Below are positions 36,785 to 46,977 of a stretch of 64,000 nt of DNA, piece after piece. Below the pieces are notes generated by a model. It had not been told where the DNA came from. It searched no databases and saw nothing but the letters and a program-made list of their open reading frames with translations. This DNA comes from Candidatus Thiodiazotropha endoloripes (GTDB lineage Bacteria; Pseudomonadota; Gammaproteobacteria; Chromatiales; Chromatiaceae), in NCBI GenBank assembly GCA_001709035.1, contig LVKA01000016.1, positions 248,001-312,000 on the forward strand, read 5' to 3'. The position numbers were made by a program, and so were the translations under genes. The stretch's first letter is position 1, and the number at the start of each line of letters is the position of its first letter.

Positions 36785-36822
36785 AAAAAAAAGGGGTTAC
36801 CCATGGGTAACCCCTTTTTTAT
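36785..36822. terminator. Bidirectional terminator between soxL and tRNA-Pro
   Basis: GGGGTTAC-CCATGG-GTAACCCC (36793-36814) is flanked by an 8-A run on the left and a 6-T run on the right. It can therefore terminate both the rightward soxXAKL transcript and the leftward tRNA-Pro transcript. Confidence 0.93.
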
Positions 36823-36823
36823 T

Positions 36824-36900
36824 TGGTCCGGGCGGGGTGATTCGAACACCCGACCCCTACAACCCCATTGTAGTGCGCTACCAGACTGCGCTACGCCCGG
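36824..36900 (-). tRNA. tRNA-Pro (GGG anticodon)
   Basis: A full 77-base cloverleaf on the minus strand: acceptor CCGGGCG/CGCCCGG, D-arm GCGC-AGTCTGGTA-GCGC, anticodon stem CTACA/TGTAG with loop ATGGGGT (anticodon GGG), and T-arm GGGTG-TTCGAAT-CACCC. CCA is encoded. The order pheT-ihfA-merR-tRNA-Pro matches Pseudomonas. Confidence 0.96.
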
Positions 36901-36953
36901 AAAGAGCGGCAATACTAGGCAGTTACACGGCCTATGTCAATGCCAGGAAAGGT

Positions 36954-37313
36954 TTATCGTTTGAGGATATGCAGAAGCTCTTCCAACTCACCGCGTAGTT
37001 GCTTGATGATCTGCTGGCTCTGCTGCAGATCCTCTTTTGCGGTATCCCCGGAAAGCTGCTGACGTGCCCCACCGATGGTGAATCCCTGCTCATAGAGCAA
37101 GCTGCGTATCTGCCTGATCATCAGCACATCGTGCCGTTGATAGTAGCGTCGATTACCCCGCCGTTTGACCGGTTTGAGCTGCGGGAACTCCTGCTCCCAA
37201 TAACGCAGAACATGGGGCTTAACCTGGCAAAGGTCACTCACTTCGCCAATCGTAAAATAGCGTTTGCCCGGTATTGCGGGCAGATCGGTATTACTGCTGC
37301 TCGGATCCAGCAT
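36954..37313 (-). CDS. MerR-family regulator downstream of ihfA
   Basis: A 119-residue transcription regulator. The N-terminal winged helix reads [28 protein letters not shown] and [30 protein letters not shown], typical of MerR DNA-binding domains, followed by a short coiled-coil ([20 protein letters not shown]). No effector-binding domain is present. The gene overlaps ihfA by 23 bases. The same small MerR protein lies downstream of ihfA in many gammaproteobacteria; its target is not generally known. Confidence 0.9.
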   Translation of the reverse strand: MLDPSSSNTDLPAIPGKRYFTIGEVSDLCQVKPHVLRYWEQEFPQLKPVKRRGNRRYYQRHDVLMIRQIRSLLYEQGFTIGGARQQLSGDTAKEDLQQSQQIIKQLRGELEELLHILKR

Positions 37314-37593
37314 AGGCTTCTACTCGTGCCTTAAGTTTCTGTCCTGGTCTGAATGTCACCACCCGACGCGCCGAGATCGGGATCTCTTTGCCGGTTTTCG
37401 GATTTCGTCCAGGCCTCTGTTTCTTTTCACGCAAATCGAAATTTCCGAATCCGGAAAGCTTTACCTGCGCCCCTCGTTCCAAAGACATGCGGATCTCTTC
37501 AAAGAACATCTCCACCATCTCCTTGGCTTCACGTTTGTTCAGTCCAAGCTCATCAAAAAGCCTGGCTGCCATATCTGCTTTTGTCAGTGCCAT
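37291..37593 (-). CDS. ihfA: Integration host factor subunit alpha
   Basis: A 100-residue subunit of the IHF heterodimer, which bends DNA sharply at specific sites. Sequence: [26 protein letters not shown], the beta-arm region [33 protein letters not shown], and the DNA-intercalating proline in RNPKTG. It starts 8 bases after the pheT stop codon, so it belongs to the same transcript; in E. coli pheST-ihfA is also cotranscribed. Confidence 0.96.
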   Translation of the reverse strand: MALTKADMAARLFDELGLNKREAKEMVEMFFEEIRMSLERGAQVKLSGFGNFDLREKKQRPGRNPKTGKEIPISARRVVTFRPGQKLKARVEAYAGSEQQ

Positions 37594-37601
37594 TTGTTGT
37601 C

Positions 37602-39977
37602 CTAATCTCTCAGTTTCGCGCCTGTATCCTTAGCCAACCGTTGTAACACCGCGTCGACCACCTCATCCACTTCCTTATCAGTAAGAGTGTGTGATTTTTC
37701 CTGTAAAATCAATCCCAATGCGAGACTTTTTCGACCCGAATCTATGTTTTCTCCAGTATAGACATCAAAAAGCAGGATGTCTTTAATAATTTTGCCGGAT
37801 TCATCACGAATAAGATTCCTGATCGACTCAAAACTGACATTTTCGTCCACCACCAGAGCGATATCTCGACGGATGGATGGGTATTTGGAGAGCGCCTGAA
37901 ATCCGGGCAGCACACCCTCGGCCAGGTTTTCCAAGGCCAATTCGAACACAAACGTCGCCCCATTCAGGCCCATTTTCTGCTCCAGTTCCGGATGCAGCAT
38001 ACCCAGCATACCCACCACCTTGTCGTGGATGCGCACCTCGGCAGATTGACCTGGATGCAGTGCAGGATGTTTAACGGCCGCAAAACCGATACCTTGATGG
38101 CGCCCTGTCAGACTCAACAGTGCTTCCAGATCCGCCTTGATATCGTAAAAATCGACCGCACGGCCGGCTTCACCCCACTGCTCGGCTTGAGCGTTACCCG
38201 CGATCAAGCCTGCGATCATCGGCTCCTGTTCAATGCCGTCTCCCTGGCGAAAGCAGAGACCGGACTCGAAAATCCGCACCCGCTGCTGCTGCCTCGACTG
38301 GTTGTAGACGGCTGTCTGGATCAATCCCGGCCACAGAGAGGTGCGCATTACCGACATATCGGCAGAGATTGGATTGGCGAGGCGAATGCCTTTCGCCTCC
38401 GGATCGACCTGTGCCTCAATCTCAGGACTGATGAAACTGTAGGTGATCACTTCCTGGTAATCTCGTCCCACCAACAGGTTTTTTGCGCTCGACAGACTGA
38501 ACTCAGCCTCCCGACGATCGGCCATGACCATCGCGGACTTGCCTCTGTGAGGCGGAATTTTTGCGTAACCGTAGATACGCCCAACCTCTTCAATCAGGTC
38601 CTCTTCGATCGCAATATCAAATCGGCAGCTTGGTGCGGTTACCCGCCAGCCCGCCGTCATTTCGATGATTCTCATATCGAGACGATTGAGAATATCAGTC
38701 ACTTCGGCCCGATCGATTTCAACCCCGAGCAGGCGATTGACCCGGTCCGCACGAAGCAGAATCTCCGGTCGCTGTTGGATCATCGACTCATTGTTCGCTT
38801 CCACCACCGGACCCAGTTCACCTCCGGCAATCTCTACCAGCAGTTGTGACGCCCGCTCCATCGCCTGAGCCTGCAGATAGGGATCGACGCCCCTTTCGAA
38901 ACGATGCGAGGAATCTGTATGCAGCCCATAGGCTCTGGCTTTACCACTGATTGCGGTGGGTGCGAAAAAGGCACTCTCCAGCAGGATATCCCGAGTAGCG
39001 TCAGACACCGCCGAATCCTCGCCTCCCATGATACCGGCCAGCGCCAGAGGACGATTGGCATCGGCGATCATCAGTGTCCCTTCGCTGAGCTCGATCTCCT
39101 GGCCACCGATCAGGGTCAGCTTCTCGTCAGGCTCGGCAAGCCGTACCCGGATCCCCGTTTCGATCTTCTGCAGATCGAAACCGTGCATCGGCTGACCCAG
39201 TTCCAACATCACATAGTTGGTCACATCCACTACCGGTCCGAGCGATCGCACATCACCACGGCGCAGGCGCTCCTGCATCCACAACGGCGTCTGTGCATTG
39301 ACATCCACACCACGCACCACCCGGCAGAGATATCTGGGGCAGGCCTGGTCCGCTTCCAGTGCCACATCGACCCGCTCATCTGTGGTTGCTGGCTGAGACT
39401 CAATTCGGGGAAACTCAACCGCACAGCGATTGATCACCCCCACCTCCCGGGCTATGCCGAGCAGTCCCAGGCAGTCACTGCGGTCCGGGGTAAGATCCAC
39501 ATCGATACTCTGATCCTCGAGTCCCAGGTATTGGCGAAAATCATCTCCAACCGGTGCATCTTCCGGCAACGGCATGATACCGTCGGACTGTTCCGCCAAT
39601 CCCAGTTCGCTGGCGGAGCAGATCATCCCGGATGAGCTGACACCTCTGAGCTTGGCCTTTTTGATCTTGAAATCACCAGGTAAACGGGCGCCGACCGTGG
39701 CCACCGGCACACGCATCCCGGCCGCAACATTTTTCGCCCCGCAGACAATCTGCAGTGGCTCCTCAGCGCCGATGCTGACCTGACATACGCTCAACTTGTC
39801 CGCATCCGGGTGGGCTTCACGGGCCAACACCTCACCAACCACCACCCCATTGAAGGCGGCGGCGACCGGTTCAACGGAATCCACCTCCAGACCGGCCATA
39901 CTCAGCTGGTCCGCCAACTCCTGGGTTGTTACCGGTGGATTGACCCACGCCCTTAACCAGGCTTCACTGAATTTCAT
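37602..39977 (-). CDS. pheT: Phenylalanyl-tRNA synthetase beta subunit
   Basis: The large subunit of the alpha2-beta2 PheRS. The 791-residue product contains the N-terminal EMAP/OB tRNA-binding domain ([23 protein letters not shown]), the B3/B4 editing domain ([17 protein letters not shown]), B5 ([15 protein letters not shown]), the catalytic-like core and the C-terminal FDX-ACB domain ([20 protein letters not shown]). Length is normal. 47 bp downstream of pheS. Confidence 0.97.
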   Translation of the reverse strand: MKFSEAWLRAWVNPPVTTQELADQLSMAGLEVDSVEPVAAAFNGVVVGEVLAREAHPDADKLSVCQVSIGAEEPLQIVCGAKNVAAGMRVPVATVGARLPGDFKIKKAKLRGVSSSGMICSASELGLAEQSDGIMPLPEDAPVGDDFRQYLGLEDQSIDVDLTPDRSDCLGLLGIAREVGVINRCAVEFPRIESQPATTDERVDVALEADQACPRYLCRVVRGVDVNAQTPLWMQERLRRGDVRSLGPVVDVTNYVMLELGQPMHGFDLQKIETGIRVRLAEPDEKLTLIGGQEIELSEGTLMIADANRPLALAGIMGGEDSAVSDATRDILLESAFFAPTAISGKARAYGLHTDSSHRFERGVDPYLQAQAMERASQLLVEIAGGELGPVVEANNESMIQQRPEILLRADRVNRLLGVEIDRAEVTDILNRLDMRIIEMTAGWRVTAPSCRFDIAIEEDLIEEVGRIYGYAKIPPHRGKSAMVMADRREAEFSLSSAKNLLVGRDYQEVITYSFISPEIEAQVDPEAKGIRLANPISADMSVMRTSLWPGLIQTAVYNQSRQQQRVRIFESGLCFRQGDGIEQEPMIAGLIAGNAQAEQWGEAGRAVDFYDIKADLEALLSLTGRHQGIGFAAVKHPALHPGQSAEVRIHDKVVGMLGMLHPELEQKMGLNGATFVFELALENLAEGVLPGFQALSKYPSIRRDIALVVDENVSFESIRNLIRDESGKIIKDILLFDVYTGENIDSGRKSLALGLILQEKSHTLTDKEVDEVVDAVLQRLAKDTGAKLRD

Positions 39978-40024
39978 GCTTATCTACCACTCTATAGCTC
40001 TACTGACGCCGAACACTCTGTTTA

Positions 40025-41068
<1,044 letters not shown>

Positions 41069-41174
41069 TCAAGTGAGCGAATAAAGGGGCTGTTTCGGTC
41101 AGTTTTCCAGTGGCCGGCCATTGCCAATTCACCAATCTATCAACTGACAAACCTAGGTCATGCGGATCCATGAC

Positions 41175-41205
41175 AAAAAAAGGGGAAAGCCTCAGGCCTT
41201 CCCCT
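41175..41205 (-). terminator. Rho-independent terminator after rplT
   Basis: On the minus strand, GGGGAAGGCC-TGAG-GCTTTCCCC (41204-41182) is followed by seven Ts (41181-41175). It lies about 45 bases after the rplT stop and separates the infC-rpmI-rplT unit from pheST, though readthrough would join them. Confidence 0.9.
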
Positions 41206-41249
41206 TCTTTGCTTACTCTGCCACCGGTTGAACCGGAAACAGTAGTTAT

Positions 41250-41609
41250 TTAGCTGGAAAGCGCGGCCTTGGCCTGTTCTGCCAGCACGCTAAATGCCGC
41301 CTTGTCGTTCACCGCCAGGTCAGCCAGCATCTTACGATCGACTTCGATGTTGGCCAGATGCAGACCGTTGATCATGCGGCTGTAGGACAGACCGTTATCA
41401 CGGGCTCCGGCATTGATACGGGCAATCCACAGCGCACGGAATTGGCGCTTTTTCTGACGGCGATCGCGATAAGCGTATTGACCGGCCTTGATGACCGCCT
41501 GCTTAGCGACACGATAAACTTTTCTACGGGCACCGTAATAACCCTTAGCTTCATCAAGCACCTTTTTATGGCGGGCGTGTGCTTGTACACCACGTTTTAC
41601 TCGGGACAT
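41250..41609 (-). CDS. rplT: 50S ribosomal protein L20
   Basis: A 119-residue RNA-binding assembly protein of the large subunit. The basic extended N-terminus ([26 protein letters not shown]) and the globular [21 protein letters not shown] domain are typical. In E. coli L20 also represses rpmI translation. It follows rpmI by 22 bp. Confidence 0.98.
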   Translation of the reverse strand: MSRVKRGVQAHARHKKVLDEAKGYYGARRKVYRVAKQAVIKAGQYAYRDRRQKKRQFRALWIARINAGARDNGLSYSRMINGLHLANIEVDRKMLADLAVNDKAAFSVLAEQAKAALSS

Positions 41610-41631
41610 AGTTCAGATCCGGTTCGTTAGG

Positions 41632-41829
41632 TTAGGCGTAAGGCATCATACGACGGGCGATTGCCACATCGGACTTTGCGATGGTGTTGGGTGCACGCAA
41701 CTGGCGTTTCCGCTTGGTGCTCTTCTTGGTCAGAATATGACGGCGATGAGAGCAGTTACGCTTGAATGAACCGGACGAGGTGCGTTTGAACCGTTTGGCC
41801 GCACCACGATTAGTCTTAATCTTGGGCAT
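41632..41829 (-). CDS. rpmI: 50S ribosomal protein L35
   Basis: A 65-residue basic ribosomal protein. [19 protein letters not shown] and the [18 protein letters not shown] block match L35. It follows infC by about 43 bp, where a short TACGCC-TTAA-GGCGTA palindrome lies (41850-41865) with the T run on the wrong side to terminate infC. rplT follows. Confidence 0.98.
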   Translation of the reverse strand: MPKIKTNRGAAKRFKRTSSGSFKRNCSHRRHILTKKSTKRKRQLRAPNTIAKSDVAIARRMMPYA

Positions 41830-41872
41830 CGTTTTAACTCCGCGATTTGTACGCCTTAAGGCGTAAAAAAAG

Positions 41873-42391
41873 TTACTTTTTCTTGGGACCGAGCACCATC
41901 ACCATCTGGCGGCCTTCCATTGCGGGTTTCTGTTCCATCTGACCATATTCAGCCAGATCCTTTTCCACCCGTTCAAGAAGCTCCAAACCCAATTCACGGT
42001 GAGCGTGCTCACGACCGCGGAACCGCATGGTTACCTTGGTCTTATCCCCGTCTTCAAGGAAACGTATCAGGTTGCGCAGTTTTACCTGATAATCCCCTTC
42101 GCCAGTCCCTGGCCGGAATTTGATCTCTTTGATATGAACCTGCTTCTGCTTTTTCTTGGCAGCCTGTTTCGTCTTCTTCAATTCGAAGAGAAACTTGCCA
42201 TAATCCATCACGCGACAAACCGGGGGCTCCCCGTTCGGCACGATCTCCACCAAATCCAGCCCTGCATCCTGAGCAGCCCTAAGGGCATCTTCAATCGATA
42301 CAACACCTACTTGTTCACCATCAGCGCCAATGAGTCTTACTTTAGCTACAGCAATGTCATCATTAAGACGGTGCTTTTTCACAGCAGCGAT
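41873..42391 (-). CDS. infC: Translation initiation factor IF-3, predicted AUC start
   Basis: IF-3 prevents subunit association and checks start codons. The product shows the N-domain ([20 protein letters not shown]), the basic linker ([16 protein letters not shown]) and the C-domain ([16 protein letters not shown]). No ATG or GTG lies suitably. A GGAGG is followed 8 bases later by ATC at 42391-42389, giving 172 residues beginning (M)[10 protein letters not shown]. The TTG at 42415 is upstream of this ribosome-binding site and would place the SD inside the coding sequence. E. coli infC uses AUU for autoregulation, since IF-3 rejects such codons; AUC would serve the same way. The start choice is an inference. 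Confidence 0.93.
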   Translation of the reverse strand: MAAVKKHRLNDDIAVAKVRLIGADGEQVGVVSIEDALRAAQDAGLDLVEIVPNGEPPVCRVMDYGKFLFELKKTKQAAKKKQKQVHIKEIKFRPGTGEGDYQVKLRNLIRFLEDGDKTKVTMRFRGREHAHRELGLELLERVEKDLAEYGQMEQKPAMEGRQMVMVLGPKKK

Positions 42392-42428
42392 AGTCGGTTC
42401 CTCCAAAAAGTCCAAACCCTAAAAGTAG

Positions 42429-42456
42429 AAAAAGCACCGGAAAACCAGTGCTTTTT
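42429..42456 (-). terminator. Hairpin between thrS and infC, terminator-like
   Basis: On the minus strand AAAAAGCACTGG-TTTT-CCGGTGCTTTTT forms a 12-bp stem with one G-T wobble and ends in five Ts. It lies 5 bases after the thrS stop and about 38 bases before the infC start region. It could partially terminate thrS transcripts, so that infC level is controlled by readthrough or by an own promoter. Confidence 0.75.
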
Positions 42457-42460
42457 ACAC

Positions 42461-44377
42461 TCAATTTACTCGTTGAGACACTTCTGCGTTGGCCCGTTCC
42501 ATGAACTCACTCAGAGGCATGGATCCAAGATCCTCCCCGGTGCGAGTACGCACAGCGACGGTCCCTTCCTCCATCTCCCGATCACCGATGACCAGCAGAT
42601 AAGGCACGCGCATCAACGTATGCTCGCGGATTTTAAAGCCAATCTTCTCATTTCTCAAGTCCGATTCTACCCGAAAACCGTTATCCCGCAGTGATTTGTG
42701 GCATTGATTCAGATATTCGGACTGTCGATCGGTGATATTCAGCAGTACTGCCTGTACCGGAGCCAGCCAGATCGGCAGTGCGCCGGCATAGTGTTCAATG
42801 AGGATTCCGATGAAGCGTTCCAGCGATCCAAGGATCGCCCGATGCAACATCACAGGGACCTTTTTACTATTATCTTCAGCAATATAGCTCGCCCCAAGAC
42901 GATCAGGCATGGAGAAATCGAGCTGTATGGTACCCAGCTGCCAGACCCGGCCGAGACAGTCCCGCAGGGAGAATTCGATCTTCGGTCCGTAGAAGGCACC
43001 CTCCCCCGGCTGCAGCTCCCAATCGAGTCCCTGATGATTGAGGGCATCTTCCAGGGCTTTTTCCGCTTTATCCCAGACTTCGTCCGAACCAACCCGTTTT
43101 TCCGGTCGGGTGGAGAGTTTGACCAGCACTTCGTCGAAGCCGAAATCCTTGTAGACCTCGAGCAGCAATGTATTGAATGCCTCTACCTCGGAGAGAATCT
43201 GATCTTCGGTACAGAATATATGGGCATCGTCCTGTACGAAGTTTCTCACCCGCATCAAACCATGCAGGGTGCCGGACGGCTCATTGCGATGGCAGGAACC
43301 AAATTCCGCCAGGCGCAGGGGCAGATCCCGATAGCTCTTCAGCCCATGGTTGTAGATCTGAATATGCGCCGGGCAGTTCATCGGCTTGATCGCATAGACC
43401 CGGTCATCGGTCTCGGTGACAAAGATGTCGTCACGGAATTTTTCCCAATGCCCCGATTTTTCCCACAGGCTGCGATCGATCACCTGAGGTGTATGGACCT
43501 CCTGGTAACCGTGGTCTTTCAGCTTGTCCCGAATATATTGCTGAACCGTAAGATAGATGCGCCAGCCCTTGTCGTGCCAGAAGGCCATACCAGGAGACTC
43601 TTCCTGGGTATGGAACAGATCCTGGGTCTTGCCGATCTTACGGTGATCCCGTTTTTCAGCCTCCTCCAGTCGGTGCAGATAGGCCTTCAGCTCCTTCTTG
43701 TCCCGCCAGGCTGTACCGTAGATACGCTGCAGCATCTCGTTGTTGGAGTCGCCACGCCAGTAGGCGCCGGCCACTTTCATCAATTTGAAGCCTTTACCCA
43801 GCATGTTTGTGCTCGGCAGGTGGGGACCTCGACAGACATCGAACCACTCACCCTGGCGATAGACAGACACCTCTTCACCCTCGGGGATGAATTCTTTGAT
43901 GATCTCAACCTTGTAGGTCTCACCGATCGAGTCGAAGGTCTTGATCGCCTCTTCCCGATCCCAGACTTCCCGGGTAATCGGCAGATTGCGTTTGACGATC
44001 TCCTGCATCCGCTGTTCGATCTTTTTCAGATCGTCCGGGGTAAACGCCTCGTCCCGGGCGAAGTCGTAGTAGAAACCGTCTTCAATGGCAGGACCGATGG
44101 TCACCTGGGTACCGGGATAGAGCTCCTGTACCGCTTGCGCCATAACGTGGGCGGCATCGTGGCGCAACAGTGGCAGGGCCTCCTCGTCACGACTGGTGAC
44201 GATGGCGAGTTCGCAGTCCGCCTCGATCAGAAAGGAGGTATCGACCAGTTCACCGTTAACCCGACCGACCATCGCCGCTTTAGCCAGGCCCGGACCGATA
44301 TCGGCAGCCACATCATGGACCGTCACCGGATCGTCAAAATTACGTTGGGAACCATCGGGAAGAGAGATTACAGGCAT
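42461..44377 (-). CDS. thrS: Threonyl-tRNA synthetase
   Basis: Charges tRNA-Thr. The 638-residue product has the TGS domain ([15 protein letters not shown], ~1-62), the editing domain ([24 protein letters not shown], with its HxxxH zinc-like motif), the class II catalytic core (motif 2 [27 protein letters not shown]) and the anticodon-binding domain ([19 protein letters not shown]). Length is normal. The thrS-infC-rpmI-rplT order matches E. coli. Confidence 0.98.
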   Translation of the reverse strand: MPVISLPDGSQRNFDDPVTVHDVAADIGPGLAKAAMVGRVNGELVDTSFLIEADCELAIVTSRDEEALPLLRHDAAHVMAQAVQELYPGTQVTIGPAIEDGFYYDFARDEAFTPDDLKKIEQRMQEIVKRNLPITREVWDREEAIKTFDSIGETYKVEIIKEFIPEGEEVSVYRQGEWFDVCRGPHLPSTNMLGKGFKLMKVAGAYWRGDSNNEMLQRIYGTAWRDKKELKAYLHRLEEAEKRDHRKIGKTQDLFHTQEESPGMAFWHDKGWRIYLTVQQYIRDKLKDHGYQEVHTPQVIDRSLWEKSGHWEKFRDDIFVTETDDRVYAIKPMNCPAHIQIYNHGLKSYRDLPLRLAEFGSCHRNEPSGTLHGLMRVRNFVQDDAHIFCTEDQILSEVEAFNTLLLEVYKDFGFDEVLVKLSTRPEKRVGSDEVWDKAEKALEDALNHQGLDWELQPGEGAFYGPKIEFSLRDCLGRVWQLGTIQLDFSMPDRLGASYIAEDNSKKVPVMLHRAILGSLERFIGILIEHYAGALPIWLAPVQAVLLNITDRQSEYLNQCHKSLRDNGFRVESDLRNEKIGFKIREHTLMRVPYLLVIGDREMEEGTVAVRTRTGEDLGSMPLSEFMERANAEVSQRVN

Positions 44378-44419
44378 TCGTGTGCATCCTCATCAGTGGT
44401 GGCCCATACGAGAGGCCAC

Positions 44420-44523
44420 TTGAAACAAAAAAAGCCGGCGCATCAGGGCCGGCCCGCTCGGTAAGAGTTTTCCTTCTTACTGTTGGTTAATGTTGTTATA
44501 AAATCAACAAGTTAATCAACCAA
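44420..44523 (-). promoter_or_regulatory. thrS promoter and leader with attenuator-like hairpin
   Basis: On the minus strand TTGGTT (44523-44518), a 17-base spacer and TATAAC (44500-44495) form a good sigma-70 promoter. The leader then folds GTAAGA/TCTTAC near 44480-44460, and GCCGGC-CCTGATGC-GCCGGC (44453-44434) followed by seven Ts (44433-44427), which is an intrinsic terminator about 50 bases before the start codon. A further GTGGCC/GGCCAC stem overlaps the approach to the ATG. Whether the terminator is conditional is not known. Confidence 0.65.
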
Positions 44524-44684
44524 CTCAATATCGGTGGAAGTCTAATACAGCGCCACTTCCAAGTCAAAAGGATCTGATGATTCTGTGAGCAGGAATCTAA
44601 TAAAGTTTCTAGCCCAGCATGCACACTTCCGGTGCACTAATATATTCGTCTAAAAGTTTCTCTATGTTTGCAAAGCGGGGCTGG

Positions 44685-44909
44685 TCAGAGTTGTTTATGC
44701 CACTGAATATCCACCCGCCTGTGATGAGTCATACAATCACGGAGATAGAGGTTTATTAAACTCTGATAGGGCACACCGGACTCATCAGCCATCTCTTTAA
44801 AATAGGCTATGACATCTTCACATAGCCTCATGGTGACAGGCTTTTTCAGCTTGGAAGCATAAGGATTTTTACGAGATTTCATATTAGAAAGATCGTACTC
44901 TTTTTTCAT
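44685..44909 (-). CDS. brnA: BrnA-like antitoxin
   Basis: A 74-residue protein with a ribbon-helix-helix-like fold: KKPVTMRLCEDVIAYFKEMADESGVPYQSLINLYLRDCM. BrnA proteins neutralise the RNase toxin BrnT and repress their operon. The ATG at 44909 overlaps the end of the restored brnT frame (ATGA), the standard toxin-first order of brnTA. The antitoxin frame itself is intact. Confidence 0.85.
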   Translation of the reverse strand: MKKEYDLSNMKSRKNPYASKLKKPVTMRLCEDVIAYFKEMADESGVPYQSLINLYLRDCMTHHRRVDIQWHKQL

Positions 44910-45195
44910 GATGAGTTACCTGCGTAATAGTTACGCTCTCTACTTGTTGCCTTTCTTGCTGAAATTATCGGAATTGTTCTGCCTGCATCTTTTTGCAATG
45001 GCAAACAATCAAGATTCTGGATTCACTGCTAAGACCAAGCATAAGAACGCGGTCTTCTTCCAGCTCTGAATTCTCAGAGTCATAGAATTGAATAGCAAAC
45101 TCGTCATAAAACACAATTTTAGCTTCTTCAAACGAGACTCCGTGTTTTTGCAGATTTGCTACAGCTTCAGTTGAGTTCCATTCAAACTGAATCAT
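44906..45195 (-). pseudogene. brnT: BrnT-like ribonuclease toxin, frameshifted
   Basis: RelE-like BrnT fold ribonuclease. ATG 45195 gives MIQFEWNSTEAVANLQKHGVSFEEAKIVF with the typical W-x-x-x-K-x-x-x-N-x-x-KHGVSFEEA-like start and ILIVCHCK. The frame then ends early (KMQAEQFR stop at 44965). One base inserted in the A5 run at 44990-44994 would restore the expected ending: DAGRTIPIISARKATSRERNYY, containing the conserved ISARKAT motif, and a stop overlapping brnA (ATGA). So the toxin looks disrupted by a one-base deletion, or the base is a sequencing error in a homopolymer. A longer in-frame start at 45288 lacks family support. Confidence 0.8.
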
Positions 45196-45295
45196 ATGTA
45201 CATTGCATGTACACACTCTCTGGATTTCAAGTAAACACACAGATGGCCCTAATGTGTCGGCAAAAACAACCAATGCCATCAACTTCAATTGAATC

Positions 45296-46066
45296 TCAGG
45301 AGTGTGGGGAGAGTACCCTTCTACTGAATATCAAACCTGCCACCAGAGAAGTCATGGCCAGCGTGTAGACAATCATCGCCCCGGCCGGCATATCGAGGAG
45401 TGCTGCAACGATCAAGCCTGAGCCATAACCGAATGCGGCAATCAGATAGCCGATCCCATCCGCCCAACGGCCTGACTTCCTGAGTGCAAGCGCTGGCATG
45501 ATCAGTGTTGCAAAGACCAGGTAGACACCGATCAGCTGTACCGAAGCGGTGATGGCGATGGCAAACAGCAGGTAGAAGAGCAGCGACGATGAGCGCTGGC
45601 GCAATCCGTACCAGAGCAAAAGCACCACCGCATAGAGCAATGCCACAGGAAGCAGTTGATGGTAGTCGACCCAGAGGATCTGACCCACCAGCATCTCTTT
45701 CAGATGATCACCACCGTGCGGGTTGGCCGCCAGCAACAAAATACTACCGCTCGAAGTGAGCACAAACAGGGTTCCGATCAGCGCCTCCTGGATCTCCGCC
45801 CAACGCTGCTCTGTCATATGCAGCAGCAGTGAGGCGCTGACCGCCGCCGTGACCGCGATCAGCTGAACCTGCCAGCCACCCGGCTCCCAGCCGAAACTGT
45901 AAGCGGCAATCAGACCCATGGCGGCGGTCTGGGCGACTGCCAGATCGAGAAAGATGATCCCCCGCTGCAATACCTGCCGACCTAACGGCACATGGGTCGA
46001 AGCCACCAGCAGACCGGCCAGGAAGGCAGGCAGCAGCAGTTCCGGATCCAACAACTGCCAGTTCAT
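45296..46066 (-). CDS. Metal ABC transporter permease (ZnuB-like)
   Basis: A 256-residue inner membrane permease of the manganese/zinc/iron type with about eight helices. Signatures include LQRGIIFLDLAVAQTAAMGL and VYLVFATLIMPALALRKSG. It is 4 bases overlapped with the solute-binding protein gene (ATGA). No ATPase gene is in this set; the only nearby candidate is znuC on the other side of the Zur box. Closest in type to AztB/ZnuB-like permeases; predicted to import zinc. Confidence 0.85.
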   Translation of the reverse strand: MNWQLLDPELLLPAFLAGLLVASTHVPLGRQVLQRGIIFLDLAVAQTAAMGLIAAYSFGWEPGGWQVQLIAVTAAVSASLLLHMTEQRWAEIQEALIGTLFVLTSSGSILLLAANPHGGDHLKEMLVGQILWVDYHQLLPVALLYAVVLLLWYGLRQRSSSLLFYLLFAIAITASVQLIGVYLVFATLIMPALALRKSGRWADGIGYLIAAFGYGSGLIVAALLDMPAGAMIVYTLAMTSLVAGLIFSRRVLSPHS

Positions 46067-46968
46067 TGCACCAGCTTCAGCAGACGCTTGAGAGTGACGT
46101 CATAGAGGGAAAACAGATCGGTCACTTCCGCTGCACCACCTACCGTATAGGGCAGCTCCACCACCTCGATGCCACTCAGTTGAGAGAAGCGTTTGGCCGC
46201 TTTCGGACTCTGATAGTGGGTATGAAGGATGGCGGCAGCAGGATTCTGTTCCATTTCCTGCTTCAAACTGGTCAGGTGGCTGGCACTGGCCGGCAGTCCC
46301 GGTTTCGGCTCCAGTGCACCCGCATTCACCATCTGCAGCCAATCGAACAGGTAGCTCCAATCCATATGATGGACCACCACTCTGAGACCTTTCAGGGGCG
46401 CAGCGACCTGCTCCCATGTTTCGATCGAGTTCTGCCAGCGCTGTTTGAAGTCATTCCGCCGCTGCTCATACAAGCCACCATTCTGTGGATCCAGCTCGAT
46501 CATCCGCTCACTCAACGCCATGGCGATGGCCAACAGCCTGTGGGGGTCGAGATGCACATGGGGATTTCCCGAAGCGTGCAGATCCCCCAGGGAACGATCC
46601 AGGACTTCAGGCACATCCAGGCGATCCACCAACATGGCCGCCTCGAAATAGCCCTTCTGCCCGGACAAGACCTGTCGGTTACCCGCTTTCCGTTGCAGCA
46701 TCGGCAACCAGCCGACCTCCAGTTCCGCACCACTGCAGATCAGCAGGTCCGCCCGGCGCAGCTTGGCAATCAGGCTGGGGCGCGCTTCAATGTGATGGGG
46801 ATCCTGTCGGGCGGTCGTGGCCGATGTGACTGTAACCCTATCCCCACCCAGAGCCTCAGCCAGTGAGGCCCATTCGGGCTCACAGGCAAAGACATTCAGA
46901 CCGGCGTTGGCCGATTGAGCGAGCATCATGCCGATCGCCGACAGCAACAGCACTATTCTGCTCAACAT
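46063..46968 (-). CDS. Zinc/manganese ABC transporter solute-binding protein (ZnuA-like)
   Basis: A 301-residue periplasmic cluster A-I binding protein. Signal peptide MLSRIVLLLSAIGMMLAQSANA. Expected ligand regions are DPHHIEARPS (H of the first metal ligand), NPHVHLDPHRL (second), VVHHMDWSYLFDW (third), and an acidic residue near the C-terminus. It lacks the long His-rich loop seen in the second ZnuA in this window (48702-49649). It is followed by the permease and preceded by the porin-like gene on the same strand. Confidence 0.87.
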   Translation of the reverse strand: MLSRIVLLLSAIGMMLAQSANAGLNVFACEPEWASLAEALGGDRVTVTSATTARQDPHHIEARPSLIAKLRRADLLICSGAELEVGWLPMLQRKAGNRQVLSGQKGYFEAAMLVDRLDVPEVLDRSLGDLHASGNPHVHLDPHRLLAIAMALSERMIELDPQNGGLYEQRRNDFKQRWQNSIETWEQVAAPLKGLRVVVHHMDWSYLFDWLQMVNAGALEPKPGLPASASHLTSLKQEMEQNPAAAILHTHYQSPKAAKRFSQLSGIEVVELPYTVGGAAEVTDLFSLYDVTLKRLLKLVQ

Positions 46969-46977
46969 GGTCTGCTC

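Noticed and set aside
41850-41865. Palindrome TACGCC-TTAA-GGCGTA after infC as a terminator
   Set aside because: The T tract precedes rather than follows the stem on the transcribed strand.
42698-44464. A 588-codon open frame antisense to thrS
   Set aside because: It is a shadow of the thrS codon pattern; thrS is fully supported and the antisense product matches no protein type.
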